Source: Ophiura sarsii
Taxonomy: Eukaryota; Echinodermata; Ophiuroidea; Amphilepidida; Ophiuridae
Length of the DNA: 64,000 bases
Assembly: GCA_035610835.1 (NCBI GenBank)
Contig: JAYJML010000149.1
Location: 24,001 to 88,000 of the forward strand
Direction: 5' to 3'
The stretch's first letter is position 1; each line of letters opens with the position of its first letter. Under the pieces are notes generated by a model. That model did not search any database and was not told the origin of the DNA. It saw only the letters and a program-made list of their open reading frames with translations. The translations under genes were made by a program, and so were the position numbers. Shown here piece after piece: positions 11,901 through 26,900 of this stretch.

Positions 11901-14900
11901 TGTTTGGTATTTTGGTATAACTAAATAAATTGATTTGGTGTGATTTGATTTAATACAAATGTTTAATATCAATATATATTGCAATGGCAAATTTGTGAAG
12001 GCTACACAAACCTAGCTGCTGACTGATATCTTTACACAAAGATCAACCAGCAACTGTTAGCAAATATAAGAAAAAAAATCTGTCTGAAGTTGGTTATCTG
12101 TTTTTTTAAAGTTTTGCTAGTTGTCCTTTGCCCTCAGAAATGAATCAAATTTAACCCAAGTATGCTGAAACATTGGCGGCTTTAGACCAGGTTTAAACAG
12201 ATATAGGGAATAGACAGTCTATAGGTTTCAGGGGTTCATCAGTAGTTGGGAAATATTATTTTGACTCAATATGGCTCTTTTGAACCTGTAGAGAAAAATG
12301 CTAGATGGTGCACAGACAAGAAATCATTCATGTGTGTAAAAAAATGCTGGTATATCAATAATGAAAAGACGATCATGTGCATAGCAGCTCTTTTCATAAT
12401 ATTGTGTGTGCTGATCATTATTGCATTATTCCATTAAGAGGGATTAAAATCATGCCCTAGCCAGTTCACCTCTCGCTGGTCTAATGTTAGAGAGACATAT
12501 GCTTTGAAATACAGAGGTTCATGGTTCGATTCCCACTAGGACTAACTTTTCAACTGGTTAATTTCCTTTTGTAAAAGTTAGGTTTCATCATCATCCTTCG
12601 GCTGCGGAGCAGGCGACCACAAGTTTTCTCCAAGCACGGCGATCTGTAGCAAGAGTGGCTATCTGACGTTCTTGAAACATGCCTTCATTGTCACCAAGTA
12701 AGCGTAGTATGTACTTCAAGTATGATGTGCTTGGACGACCAGGTCTCCTTCGGCCATGTGTTGGTATGTAAGTGGCATACATTCTAGCAGGCTCTTCATC
12801 AGGGAGACGGAGAATATGTCCAAGAAATCTCAGCTGGCGACTTTTTACTCGGTTGATAAGAGGCTCGGTCTTGGTCATGTCATAAATGGTGGTGTTCGGG
12901 ACATGATCCATGCGTTTGATGTTAAGCAATATCCTGTAGCAAGAGGTAGCATAGGCATTTATTTTACACTCCATATCTTGAGATACCACCCAGGATTCAC
13001 AGCCATACAGCAAAATCGTCACACAGGTGGTGCTAAATAATTTCACTTTTGTCGCGATAGCTTCTTGAGGACTCCTCCACAGGTGTTCCAACTTCCAGAA
13101 TGCGCACCATGCCAATGCCCTGCGTCTTTTAAGGTCACTTGCACCCGATGCCATCATAGAGCCCAGATATCTAAAATCCGTCACATGGCTGATGGTTTCC
13201 CCATAGACCTGTAGTGTTGGGTGAGGATTGCAGTTGGCCGTCATAGTTAGGGTTAGACATATATTCTAAGTCCAAAAACTGTGAAGTTCCTACCTAGACA
13301 ACCCCAGGTAGACAGTCATGTGGGTATTTCCATAGCTGCATATGAATATTGATTGACATGTGTACATGAAATGTTAAAGAAAATATTTGTGACGCGTTCA
13401 AGCGGAATGAGTCGGATGTCGGGAATATTGATTTTGAATTCGTCGCTATTCTGACATACCGGCACATCACGAAAAACAGCGTTTAGAGAAAATCGTGTTT
13501 GAACATTTTCCAATTTTTAAAGACTTGTTAGAGAGCATTTACATCAAATGTCACTATCATTACCAAATAACACTAATATATATATACTTATGTTTGCTAT
13601 GAGCATGTTACAACAACAAATTGCAATTATTAATTAGGAGTAATTATGTCATAAAGTCATGTGCCGATATGTCAGAAAGAAGAAAAAACCTTCATATTCG
13701 TCGTACAGTGATATGCCAGTGATATGCCGGTATGTCAGAACTGCAGTTACACGGTGGTCTATGGCAGAATATTGTGATGTGCCGGTATGTCAGAATACAA
13801 AATGAGGTTTTCATGCCGGTATTATGTTAAAACCCTGGCATATCATACTAATTAGTGCGGTATCTCATTAATTAATTACCTGTTTGTCTCAATTTTTTAT
13901 GAGAATAAAGAGTTTCATTTGTAGATCATAAAATGCAACTTGACTCATTTTGCCCAAAATGGCACATGTGCCGGTATGTCAGAACAGCGACGAATTATAG
14001 GTCAAAACAGGTAACAAATTCTTATGTTCTACTTTGTTTTCTCAGTTGGTAAATTGTTTGTAACTTAAGCATTTTCCACCTGCTTTTAAACGAAGGGCAA
14101 ATATCAAAATGGAAAACTGCCGACATGGGACTCATTTCGCTTGATTACATCACAATTGATTTCATGATATATTTTCACCAATTGCACGAATGTGGGGATA
14201 AATGCTGCGTCTATCTCTGGATACGCACTGATGTAGCTGCACAGAGTATGGTAAGCAATTTTCTTGATTACTTCGATACTAACCTCACAGAGAAGAAGGA
14301 ACCCAACGGGATTGGTCTTTGACTCGAAGCAATATTGGGCTGATTTGAACGACCTGTCGGCAAAATACACACCTTTTCCAAACTGAAATAGGTAAAAAAT
14401 AGGTGAACCAATCAGTTAAGGGTAGTTGAATAATAAAGGCAAAACTGCAAGTCTCAACATAACAGTGAGTGGGAGAGGTAAAAGGGGGAGGTTGGAAAGA
14501 GAAAAAAGAGAAAAGAAAATGGCCCGACATTTCATTGTGCAGTTACAGTCCACGTAAATTGCCTCACGACCTGTTGCAGTTAAAACTAGATTAAATGGTG
14601 TTAAACCAGTTTTAAAACTTATGCCAGAAAAAAAACAGCGCCCTTAAATAAGCCTGAAGCTTTAGGGTTCCCATTTGTATAAAATACTTCCCATGATAGG
14701 TCTATATAGTAACTCGGACCCGTTGTGACCTGAGCGCGTTGTGGATGGGTCCGCGATGGGATGTTGAGGCAGTGACATCATACTATACTAACATGTTTAA
14801 CACATGTTATCCTGGATAAAGGCCTACGGTTTACGCTTCCAGTTCCTTTATTAACCCTAACCCACCAAAACACTACACACTTGCATGCACACGGTCTGGG

Positions 14901-17900
14901 TTTGATTCCCGGCGCATGCAGAAACTAATCAGCAATACTGCCCCCACTGCCATTTGACCCTTTTTTACCTCCTGATCATATGCATAGTGTAACTCATACA
15001 TAAACACGCCTGGGAATTAAATTAAATTGGAGTCCATTTTCTAGCCAAAATAATGTAATGTATCTCAGTTCTTAAAATGGGTATTTGCTAGGGATATATT
15101 GAAGCAGCCCTCGTTCCCGGTGGATTGACCAAATCAAATTGATTACTGGACACCCTGTAATCCCTGTAAAACACAGGAAGTAACCACATCCGTCATGGGA
15201 TTGGCTTCCTAATGACATCACATCAATGTTGTACCTTCGTTTGAATTTACTTTTCTCAAATGGTTCAAGTGTATCTAGCTATGTCATCTGCAGCAGTTTT
15301 ATTTATTTTTTGTACACCGATGTCAAGAAAAGCTCACCAATTTGTGTCCATGTATAGCGAATGGCAAAATTGACTCTCATGATCAATATATAAAGACCGT
15401 TATATTTATGAGGGCGTGGTTTACAAACGGCTTGTTCTATAGACCCTCCTTTATTGGCATGTCAAAAGGGAATCTGAATAGCCGATTCATTTAATATGTA
15501 AATGAAGGGCATAAATATATCGCTATCCAAAATGAAAACTCAAAATTTACGCCCAACTGAGCAGGATGTGTGCGTGGACTCCGGGCGTTCGGTAGGTGAT
15601 AATTGGTATTCTATTGTCAACTTATTGACTGTAACCACCAAGTTCAAAAAGTGTTATTAAAATAACAATATATCTCTCCTGAAAATTGGTACACACAAAA
15701 TTTATCAAGAGTTTTTTCGCTCCAATTTTGCAATTTTATGAATACTGGAGGGACTAATGATCTCAAACTATGGCAAACGGAACAGTGGAGGATGTAGAAC
15801 AACATGGACATAGCTATTATGTGAAATACTTCCATAAGTTAGGTAAAAATCCATGTAATATATGGTTGATTACTTTAAGGGATGTGAATTCAGCATACTT
15901 GTGACGTTTGTGTGGTATATGGTAAGCTTATTTAAAAGTGTTTGATTGCATGAATGAGACAAGATCTTTTCAAGCAGGATGTAAGGTAGGTGTAAACCAT
16001 AGTCATCAGAGCAGGGTAGTATTACACACTTTTCTTGTGATGCGTGTACCTGTATTTGTCTTTTATCAGGGTGTCCCAGAAAAATGTTAACACACGGGGC
16101 ATAACAAATTGTTGAAAAAAATATGTATAAATGCACCCCTGTTTGAGAGCATGATTTCAAGCTAATTATTTCAGGCTAATGATTTCAGGCTAATAATTTC
16201 AGGCTTATAATTTCAGGCTAATGATTTCAGGCTAATGATTTCAGGCTAATAAATTCAGGCTAATGATTTCAGGCTAATGATTCCAGGCCTATAAAGGCTA
16301 GGGTATTATTTTCGAGGCCTAAAATGGCTTAGCTAATTTAAATAATTCGGCTGTTTTCGTGGCTATCGCCAGCTAAGGATTTCAGGCCTATTATTCTGAG
16401 ATTGTTCGTGGCTAAGTTCAGGCCTTGGAGTTCGGTAAGGGAATGTGTCATACAGGGACATATTAAATATAAAGGGACGGTGTGAGCAAACATGCGTGAT
16501 TGAAATACATACATTTAGGCATAATTAATGTCAATAGGCCGAAAAATAAACAGATATGGCACACACAGTTCTCAATATTGGGTTACAAATGATCATGATG
16601 ATAGACCCCACCTCCCGCCAACTATTAAACTAAAATACATACTCTGAACTAAGACCGGCACTATAAAACCCTGACCCTAGGCCTATACATGTACTGAATT
16701 ACATGGATATAGCATATGTACATGGGGTAGCCTACCTGGATTTAAGGACACAAGGGGTTCCAGTATTATGGGGGTATCTGGAATATTAAGGGCACCCGAA
16801 ACCGCCCAACCCGAGAACCGCGAAATCTATAAGAATATACTTTACAAAAATTCAAATATCTTGAAATTGATCAAAATTGAGGGTGTTATGTCAATTGAAT
16901 AACTGAGTACCCCTGAAGTACAGCATTTCAACTTACCATATAACCTGTGACAGGGGCCTCTGGTGGGGCGATGCGCAGACCCTGTCCCAGAATACTGACC
17001 ATGTTATTGTTAGTGAGGCGAGAGCTATGCCATAGTAGCATTCTGTATTAGAAAATAAACATATATTAGTTCAAATAATATGAGATTACATTATAAACAC
17101 CGCATCCGATTATTAGAAGGGTTACGCATCACATATACCAACCTAATAAAGGATCGCACAGGCGATTCAATGGGGAACTTGAACAATATAAATAAATAAC
17201 AGTGAGCAAGTATATAACTGCCGCAAGTTTCACAACTCAAACAAACATATAACCAGCCTCGACGCATATTCAAACTTAAAAAGCATGGACACGAGCCGCT
17301 GGTGCGGGACTCCAACCTGTTACATTTCGAACACTAATCGAATGCTCTAACCACAGCAAACTGGCCATCTCCGATACACAGAGTACAAGGTAGATAGTAG
17401 TGATATAGGGCAGTCAAGAATTATAATTAACAAACAATACAACAACACAAGGTATATGAGATCCTTAAATATGCTTACCCGCAACCAACATTGTAAATAC
17501 ATACAAACACCACATCCGAAGATGAGAGTAGAAAGATAATAATATTCAGTCTGCCAAAAGAATGATGCAAGTAATAACTTAATCTTTTTTTAAATAGTTC
17601 ATCTCAGATATTTTAGAATTCAAGATTAAAATAGATATGTCATTTAGTCATTATATCTTTTAAAACAACATTAATTACCGTAAAACCAGAAATGTCCGTG
17701 TGCATTTAAATTTCACTAATTTCACGAGGGGCACTTGCTCACGAAAATGGCATGCTGCAAATATTTCCAATCTACCTTGTAGCAGGACATTGCAAATATT
17801 ACATTTGTGAAATTTTCATGCTGTGAATTAGGCCAGTATTGCTGATTAGTGAAATTTTAAACACGCCCACATTTGTGGATTTACAGAACATGAATGCATG

Positions 17901-20900
17901 CTTAGCTTTCGAAGTTTTGGTCATTATTGAAGCTGATTTAGTCAACATGATTCAAATTTAACCAATTTGCACTTTTAAGATAAAATGGTGAAATTCTAGA
18001 TTAATTTGGTGAATAGATTATGGACCATCCATGCTTACCAAAAACATTCTTTTACCCAATCTCCCATTCCATGATGATGGCAGTAGAGATAAACTATAAT
18101 ATTTTGCTTCTTTCTATAACCGAGGCAGATGGACATTTTTTTCTCAGCTCCAAAATCACCATCGCTAACAAATGTAAAACGTATATTTTGACTACAATTT
18201 GACTTAAAATTCTCATGCCTGAAGCATATTTCCAGTCTGGTAAATCCAATTTTCATACGGCTACGAAATAAAACCCCTGTTCTACGGGCAAACGGACCTC
18301 TCAAGCAGGGTCAGTTAGTCTTTTTTTTTGGGGGGGGGGGGGGGGGAGGGGGGGGGGGGGTATGGGTTCAAAAAAATGTGGGAAAGTTTGTGAATTTTCA
18401 GCCACTTTCCCAATTGTCAATGATTTTCACAATATTTCAAAACATTTTTTTTTAAACATTAACAAACAAATAGGTCAACCGGGCCCGTAGAACAGGGTGG
18501 TGTTTGTTTGCCTATTCGACATGTTCATGAATGGTTACAATATACCCAACACTAGGAACAGCCAAAAAAAGTACCCCTTTTGGTCCACATCGGTCCACTC
18601 TTAATCCACAAAACATGAAAATCGATCCACGTAGTGGCATGATTTACAAAATCTACAAAGATCTATATTGATTAACAATGATCTACAACGCTCCACATCT
18701 GGTCTACAACGCTCCACATAAAGAGTATAACAATAGATTCACCAATTAGTAGCAGATACTACTTAAAGGAGGTGTCCCGCAAGCATAAAAGTGTGCATTA
18801 TATGTTAGAAATATAACTATCGAGCCCAACTTTTGTTATGCTATAGAAGAAAACACCACACTTATGACAAAAACAAATAAAAACCGCAATCTCTCATCAT
18901 GCCCTTTTTAAAATTCGCGGCGATCAAAAGTCCCAGTGTCGATGATGTCATAGTTGTACAATACACATGCGCAAATTTGAGCACCGATACCCATGACGTC
19001 ATCGACACCGGGACTTTCAATCGCCGCGAATTTTAAAAAGTGAATGTTGAGTGATGGCAGTTTTTATTCATTTTTGTGACTAGTACGGTGTTTTGTTCTA
19101 TATAATCACGTAACTTCGGCTCGATAATTATGTTTCTAACAAATAATGCTCAATGTTGTGCTTGCGGGACCATTCCTTTAAGTACCCTGTTTGGGACTGT
19201 GGAGTTTCTTTTGTTGCATGACTACTCCAAGCCCATTGGTAAATATTGATTGTCAGTTAAGTTTCTAGCCAGAATTATTTTTCTTCTTCTGGGTTTAGTA
19301 AGCCATTGGGCTGCTTCGAAATAAAATTGCACACTCGTATCATTTACGTCAATGGCAGAGAAGATTTAGGCTACTTTTCAAAATTAATTTATTATTAGGC
19401 CATGTTCCCTATGTTTAGCTGTTTGCGCACGCCCAATATGACATGCACCAGGCCTTACATATGGTCTGGTGATCCACATTTCAGTGTGATTATCCGAAGC
19501 ACTTTAAAAAGTAAAATAACAAAACTTTGCAATGTTCTTTACCCTTTAGAAATATCATTTGATTTGATCATTTGAACAGTTCCAAAAATAAATAAGGCGA
19601 AGAGGGAAAGTCTAGCCCTCCTCGTAGGGCCACTATCACTATCCAGGGAAATACTATACTAAGATAGAATATAGAAACACTATCAGCCATCCTAGCCGAG
19701 TCAAAAGAGTGGCCCTCCAGTTTTGGACAAATGGGTGCCGAGAATCCGGCACTAGACCACAATGCAACACGATACCCCGATGACATCATGCACACACTGG
19801 CCAATAGCAGTGCCAAGGAAGACAAGACAGTAGCCAGACCACATGTGGTATGATTGGGTTCGTCAAACCGCAACACGCGCCAATTAAGGGCAAGGTGTGA
19901 AATGTACACCATTTTAATCACAGATCTATAGTCCCTCATCCTGTGTGCATTTACTAAAACCGCAATTTATAGCCCAATTTGTGTATAGGGGCCTACGTTT
20001 GACACCAATGTAACATCTTGTTCAATTAAAACTACAATGTATGTAAGAAACAAATAAGAAATTGTTTGAGCCATTTTGGCAACACTTATTCATATTAGAA
20101 TTAGATGGACATATGATAATAATTTTAGATACTTCGTGACAGTATAGTTCAACAGCACTTAGGGACCGTTCATTATTTATGCTGGAGGGCGGTTGGGTAA
20201 ACTATAGGGGGTCATGTAACTTTCATATGTTGAAATAGGGGGGGGGGGGGGGGGTTATGTTACTTTTTATTCTTAAACAGGGGGGGGTTGTGTAACTTTT
20301 TTTAAAACTATACAGACGGTTGTGATTGAGGTGATTTTAGAGATTATTTTGGAGTGAAAATGCAATTTTTTTTCTGCGATTTGCGCATATTTTATTAAAA
20401 CCTATCAACTTCAAAATTTGTTACTATGAGACGACTTCTGGACAGCAAATCTTGTCTGTGCCTCGGATGATGTGGTGGAAAAACATTAATATAATCATCA
20501 ATGGTCAAGAAATTAGAGCCACGGGTGTATAATGTAACAAAATCCAATTTTATGATTTAAAAAAATGTAATTTTTTCCATGTTTTTCACCTCGACTCAGC
20601 TTTGCACCAATGCTCACAAAAGTAGAATGTTTTACTGGATTATACGTTTCTGCTCAGAATGTAGGCTAACTTGTTTGGGTTATAAAGACTCACAAAACCA
20701 CCCAAAATGTATAAAATATGACACAATTTCCGCTCGCTACGCTCGCCATTACTACTTTCACACAATAAAAAAAGGGCAATCATAAAAGAATTATTGCCCG
20801 TTCAGATAGGGCACAAACAGAATTGGCCAACATATCCATGCTAAACAAAATAGTGTCCATCTAACTGATGGCAATGGCATCTTTCACAGATGATGATATA

Positions 20901-23900
20901 AGACAAAGCATCTTGTTTCAGAAATACTTTGGTGGGGGCTGGGCAACTGAAATTTGTCTGTGTCGAAACATTTTTGACCTCCCCTTTACAAATTGCAAAA
21001 CTTTTGTGACCCCCTTTAACTATTTTTAATATTTTTTATTGACCCCCCCCCCCCCCACACACACACACATACCTTACTATTTCATGTAGAAAAAGACCTG
21101 TTGGCTTCTTTTTACGACGCTGGCGGTCCGGACCATCCCACAATGTAGGCTACAACATTTCAGATTCACTCAACATGAATGCCTCTTTTGCTTGAAAATA
21201 AAGGTTGCATGAAAATTCGCGCGTAGCGCGCAGAAATTTGTGTTTATCTCGTTAATGACCACCTTTTTCAACTGTAGCTTTGTTGAAATTGTGGAAAGTT
21301 TAATTTGCACAAAGATTCGCGCGTAACGCGCAAAAATTGCTGTACAAAATGCATTCGAAAACGTGCATAGCACGCAAACAATTGTGTTTATCTCGTTAAT
21401 GACCAGCTTTTTCAACAGTACTTTGTTGAAATTGTGGAAAGTTTCATTTTGTATACAAGTTTCATTTTGTCGCACAATTTGCAGTGGTTGGTCCGGACGT
21501 TGCTATGATCTAAGTTTTATTTTACACCCCAAAATGAAAATGTCCGCTTCACTCTTTAAATTGTAATGTTTCTAAAATAAAAGTTCACAAAAATATTCGT
21601 GTGTAGCGGGATTTTTTTGTTTTGCTACACAAATTGTCTTTTTACACCTCTTGCCTTTTAAAAACTGAACAATTCTGAACTAAAGCGCGCGCAGCGCGCA
21701 ATTTTTTTTTTTCCACCCAGGCGTTTATTGCCACACTTTTTTGACCCCCCGCCCTTTATTTACCAAAACCTTTTTGATCCCCCCCTTTGGGCAATTTGAA
21801 ACTTTTTAGACCCCCACTAAAAAGTTTCAAGTTGAAAAGGGGGGGGGGGGGGGGGGGGGACCAAAAAGTTATGTTAAGTGCTAAATTTAATGTTGTCTGC
21901 AGACAGTTAAAACTCTGGAAATTAGAGTGGTCACTAAGTATCCAGGTTTGGAAGTATTTGTATGGGGTGCTATAAATTTGTAAGTCTTCACCACTACGGT
22001 GTGGGGTCAAGGAGCCCTCCAGGGGCGAAGCCCTTGGGGTAGGAGCCCCTGAAGCTGTTGGGTTTTAGCATGTTTGAATGGCCTAGAAAAGCTCTCCTTG
22101 CTATGAATATTTACATTTATTTTGTAATAAACTTTGAATTGGTTCAGAGACAGTATGGGTTCAGGGGGCAAAGCCCCATAAAGCTGTTGGGTTTTAGAAA
22201 GTTTGAATGGCCTAGGAAAGCTCTTCCTTGCTATATGAATATTTACATTTATTTTTAATAAACTTTGGCTTGGTTCATAAACACTCTAAAATACGAGAGA
22301 CACTATATGAAAGATGAAAAAACTACAACGCGCGAAGCGCGCAAAAAAAATCCATTTTTATAAATGAAATGGTCCAGAAAACGTTCCTGAAGCCATCTTG
22401 TTTATGCTTGAATAATTAAATATTGTACACAATTTTACGCGCGAAAGGCGCAAAAATTACCAGTGTTTTAACTACAATGGTCATGAAAACGTTCCTGAAA
22501 GCATCTTGCCATGCTTGAATAATTAACATTGAGACTAATACGTGCGAAGCGCGCCCAAATTTCCACTTTTTACTAAAATGGTCCAGAAAACGTTCCTAAA
22601 GCCATCTGGATATGATTGAATAATGAAATATTGAACATAATTTTGCGCGAAGCGCGCAAAAAAATTCCAGTTTTTCTAACTAAAATGGTCCAGAAAAAGT
22701 TCCTGAAGCCATCTTGTTATTAATAATTGCTAAAATTCCACTTTTTGAAACGAAAATGGTCCAGAAAACGTTCTTAAAGCCATTTTGTTATTGAATAATG
22801 AAATATTGAACATAATTATGCGCGAAGCGCGCAAATATTTGCAGTTTTTCTAACTAAAATGGTCCAGAAAAGTTCCTGAAGCCATCTTGTTATGCTTGAA
22901 TAGTTAAATATTGAATGTCCAGTTTTTTAAATAAAATGGTCCAGAAAACTTTCCTAAAGCCATCTTGTTATGCTTGAATAATAAAACATTGAAACTAATA
23001 TGTTTGAAGCGTGCAAAAAATCCCGGTTTTTCATCTAACCAATACGCGCAAAAATCTCCATTTTATTAAACTACAAATGGTTAACGTTGCTGAAACCATA
23101 TTGTTATGCTTGAATAATTAACATTGAAACTAATACGCGCGAAGCGCGCAAAAAAGTTTTTTAACTAATATTGGACTGACGCTATATTTTTTCAAACATC
23201 TTAAAATCTTAGTGATTTTTGCCAGATTTTGCTAGCTTTAAAAACATAAAGTGATGTTTAACATCACTGTTTGGTCCATAATATCAATATCATATCATAA
23301 TCGACCATTTTAACGGATTTGTGTTGTCATTTTGAAAATGGTTTTCAAGGGGAAAGGGTTCATATAGGAGCATGTACGAATAACTGCCCCCCCCCCACCC
23401 ATCACACACACACACCCACTGACTGTCAGAGGAGAGAAATACTTGACTTTGGTATATCAACTTGGTGTGTTTAATACCCGTTTTAAACCAGTTGTCTTTT
23501 TTCGGAAAATTGTTTTGTGGGAAAAGGTCCATATAGGAGCATGCACGAATTATACCCCCCCACCCCCCATACACACCGTCCTCACTGTCAGAGGTGAGAA
23601 TACATGACTTTGGTCATATTAAATCTAAGGGGGTGTTGTGCACCTCTTAATTTATTATTGGACTGACAATGTATATTTTTGCAAAAATCTTAAAATCTTA
23701 GGGGGTCCCTCAAAAAGACCAGGGGGGGGGGGGGGGGTTGCTTGTAAAGTATCCGTGATCTGGAAGTTGGTCTAATTAACTTGTAATGACTCCGAATGAT
23801 TTATTATGCATTTTCTACCAATGAAATAAATTAGGCCACTGATAACAACAAGCGATGATTGGGATCAAACATTAATTAATATCATAGGTCTATAATAGTA

Positions 23901-26900
23901 TTGATGAAATCAAAATACAGAATTTTATGGAACGCCGTTTGTAAACATTTGAACAATCATAACTTGTGTGTGTATATGTAACATTTGTGTGTATATTATT
24001 GGTTGTGCACACACAAATTATGATTGTTCAAAGATTTACAAACGGCGTACCATGGAACGCCGTTTGTAAACATTTGAACTTTCAAAGATTTACAAACGGC
24101 GTACCATGGTACGCCGTTTGTAAACATTTGAACAATCATTGTTCAAAGATTTACAAACGGCGTACCATGGAACGCCGTTTGTAAATATTTGAACTTTCAA
24201 AGATTTACAAACGGCGTACCATGGTACGCCGTTTGTAAATCTTTGAACAATCATTGTTCAAAGATTTACAAACGGCGTTTGGAGAAAAGGCACTGTTACT
24301 ATATAGTATTAAATGTCATTGGATGACCAGTTATGCAAGCTCAGCTATACAGGACCCTAAACAGGTTAAAGGCAGTGTTGGAGCAAGTCTGACTCGGACT
24401 CAATGGATGAGTCCTAGTATGGACTCATACTCATACCCATTGGACTCGGACTCAAGCCTTGTGGACTCGGACTCGAACCCGAGTCCAGTCAAACATGGCA
24501 AATTTCAACTTTTAATATATAAGTCCAAATACTGAATAACTTGGAAATAAAAGTGTCTCAATTAGGTCATTATAATACACGTCAACTGTCCACAATATAC
24601 TGCCCTCACATGTATAGCAGTATCTTGTACAATCATGTGTAACTTAGGCCTAAAAAAAGAGGCTTGTTTGAAATTTGCCATGTTTGACTGGACTCGGGTT
24701 CGAGTCCGAGTCCACAAGGTGCCAGTGATCCCCAGAATTTAGATCATTTCATGACCATTGATAATATAATCAATAAAGATTAATTAAAAGAGGCAATCAA
24801 TTCATTGTGATTACAAATAACATCCTCAATGGGCTTACAGTCTGGCAGATTACTTTGAATGTGCAAAAACTATTAATATCTTTATGGGTGTAATTAACAA
24901 TGTTTACCAACAACCCAAACGAAAAAAAAAAAATTCGCACGGTCAAAAAATTTCGCATAGTCACAAAATTTCGCACAGTCAAAAAATTTCGCAGTCAACA
25001 AATTTCGCATGGTCTCAACATTTTGGACTCTAAAATATGATTAGCATATTATAAAGAAATATATTAACAATTTGCTTTTTGGAATTTCCAACAAAACTAT
25101 AAATGTTATTAACACCAAAGTTACAGGAAATGCAGTTCCCATCATTGCTAACAATACTGTCCGAGAAGTTTGTTTTCCCTGAATTAATTGAGGTAGGGTT
25201 AGCTGGCAGCCATGATGGCGAAGTAGATGGATTGTTCATAATTTTCTCTATAATATGATGCCGAATCTGAAATATTTGGTCCACAAACAGTGATTTTATC
25301 GCTAATTTTAGAATTTAACAACTTTCGTGACTTTGCTTCTTGTAACCATTCACTTGACTGGACTAAAATTCGTACGATATTTTAAGAGCAATTTCCGTAC
25401 TAACGGAAAGCTTTAATTTCATATCAAAAACGTTGATGCCCGACTTCTTTTTTGATAAGAAAAACCGAGTCTGATTTTCACCGATTTTCGGTCAGAAAAC
25501 GAAACTTACGATCCCCCGTTAGGCCTCGCCAACTTGATTTTTAGTTTCCCGTAACCCGCCCGCGCTTCATTTTCATGCCCGCGTTTGAATTCATTATTGA
25601 AATTTTGGAAAAAAATACCGTTTTTGCAATGAAAATGTCCGAATTTATGCATTTTGTGTGATGAAATTGTGAAAAATGAATTTGACGAGAAAAAAATATC
25701 ATATGAAATTGTGTACAGCAGAAGGATCGATTTCGAACCCCGGACCTCTCGTTCTCCAAGCGAACGTTTTACCATCTGAGCTATCAAGCGAAACAAGTTA
25801 TGTCCGTGAGATTTAAACACTTTATCAACAACCCAACGACGGTACGAAATGAATTTAGCTCGAGACAAGATTCGAGGAACTATATTATAATCATTCACTT
25901 GACCAGACTAAATAATTTTATAATATTTTAAGCATGTTTCTAGATACGAAAGACTATGAATATTATGATACCATGGATAAAATTGGTGCCTAATTCTTCA
26001 AAAGGGAATCATTTACCGTGGATTTGGTTTTAGTTTCGGAAAGTCTTTCTAGAATTCGGGTGTGTGTTATAGCAATAATTTGCACCGAAAATACAACATG
26101 TCATGAAGTTCACAGATAATTTTAGATATATTATTTGCATCACATGCCTTTTTATTTTACAATTTCATGGCAAATATGTTTGAAATGTTTGACTATAATC
26201 ATGAAAAGAGCTCATTTACATCGTGCTATCACGAGGTCAACTGTGACTACGAAAGCCATATCGCTACGGGTGAGTACTTCCGGGTCGCTGTGCTGGGTTA
26301 GAAAAGGAACGGCTTTTCGCGTGGCTGCATACTGACTGCTATTATATGATACACATACTTAGGATTGAAATGTTCATTGTTGTACAACAATCAGGAGGCA
26401 CTATATTTATAATTCAATATTTGGACATTTATGCTCTGTTGCACAACTGTAGGACAGGGTTTATTTTTGGTCGCCATATCTCAACTTTTCACATCACTTG
26501 TATAACTATTTATTATTTGCATACTTTTGTGGGTGAAATTTGGAGATAAATTTTGATTTTAAATCCGCAAATAAACCGAGATTTGTTCTGCTTGAGTGGT
26601 TTTAACTTTCCTATTTTTGGCGGGAGTTTTGAATATTGCTTATGTGATCTGGGCACCATTGTTTGAAATGTTGGATGTAGTGGTAGAGAGGATTGATTGA
26701 AATTGAAATCACGTTTTTCATAGATTTTCGATTATGTCTTGCCACACGAGTACAAAAAGAGATATCTCAATAAAATTAACATATTATAGGAAACATGTTT
26801 TCCTTTATATTGCAGGTGTTTAAATTTAAAACAATAATATTTGTTTTAATGTATTTTAGAAACACGGTACAGTTCATTCTGATTCACCCTGTATCATGGA

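Larger units (their letters stand above)
9937..14283 (-). other. PARP2: Intron 11 (between exons K and L)
   Basis: A 4.3-kb intron carrying a TA-flanked TIR element (10087-11059), a duplicated SINE-like unit (11488-11676), a tRNA-like sequence (12475-12543) and a LINE 3' end (12585-13250). The stretch 13250-14100 has repeated GCCGGTATGTCAGAA motifs but nothing codable. Confidence 0.65.

Noticed and set aside
14104..14283. Open frame continuing past exon K towards 14104
   Set aside because: Similarity to PARP2 ends exactly at the GTTAGT donor, and exon L supplies the correct next residues in phase. The extension is intron read-through.
14850..14870. TTAACCCTAACCC, telomere-like
   Set aside because: A single short occurrence, not an array.
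16155..16290. Repeated TTTCAGG as an array of splice acceptors
   Set aside because: The acceptor-like strings are on the plus strand while the host gene is on the minus strand, and no plus-strand exon is present nearby.
25721..25790. Functional tRNA gene
   Set aside because: The acceptor stem halves do not pair and the T stem is weak. It is kept only as a tRNA-like sequence.
25506..25898. 130-codon minus-strand frame
   Set aside because: It overlaps the tRNA-like sequence, is low in complexity and has no recognisable domain. A chance frame is more likely than a gene.
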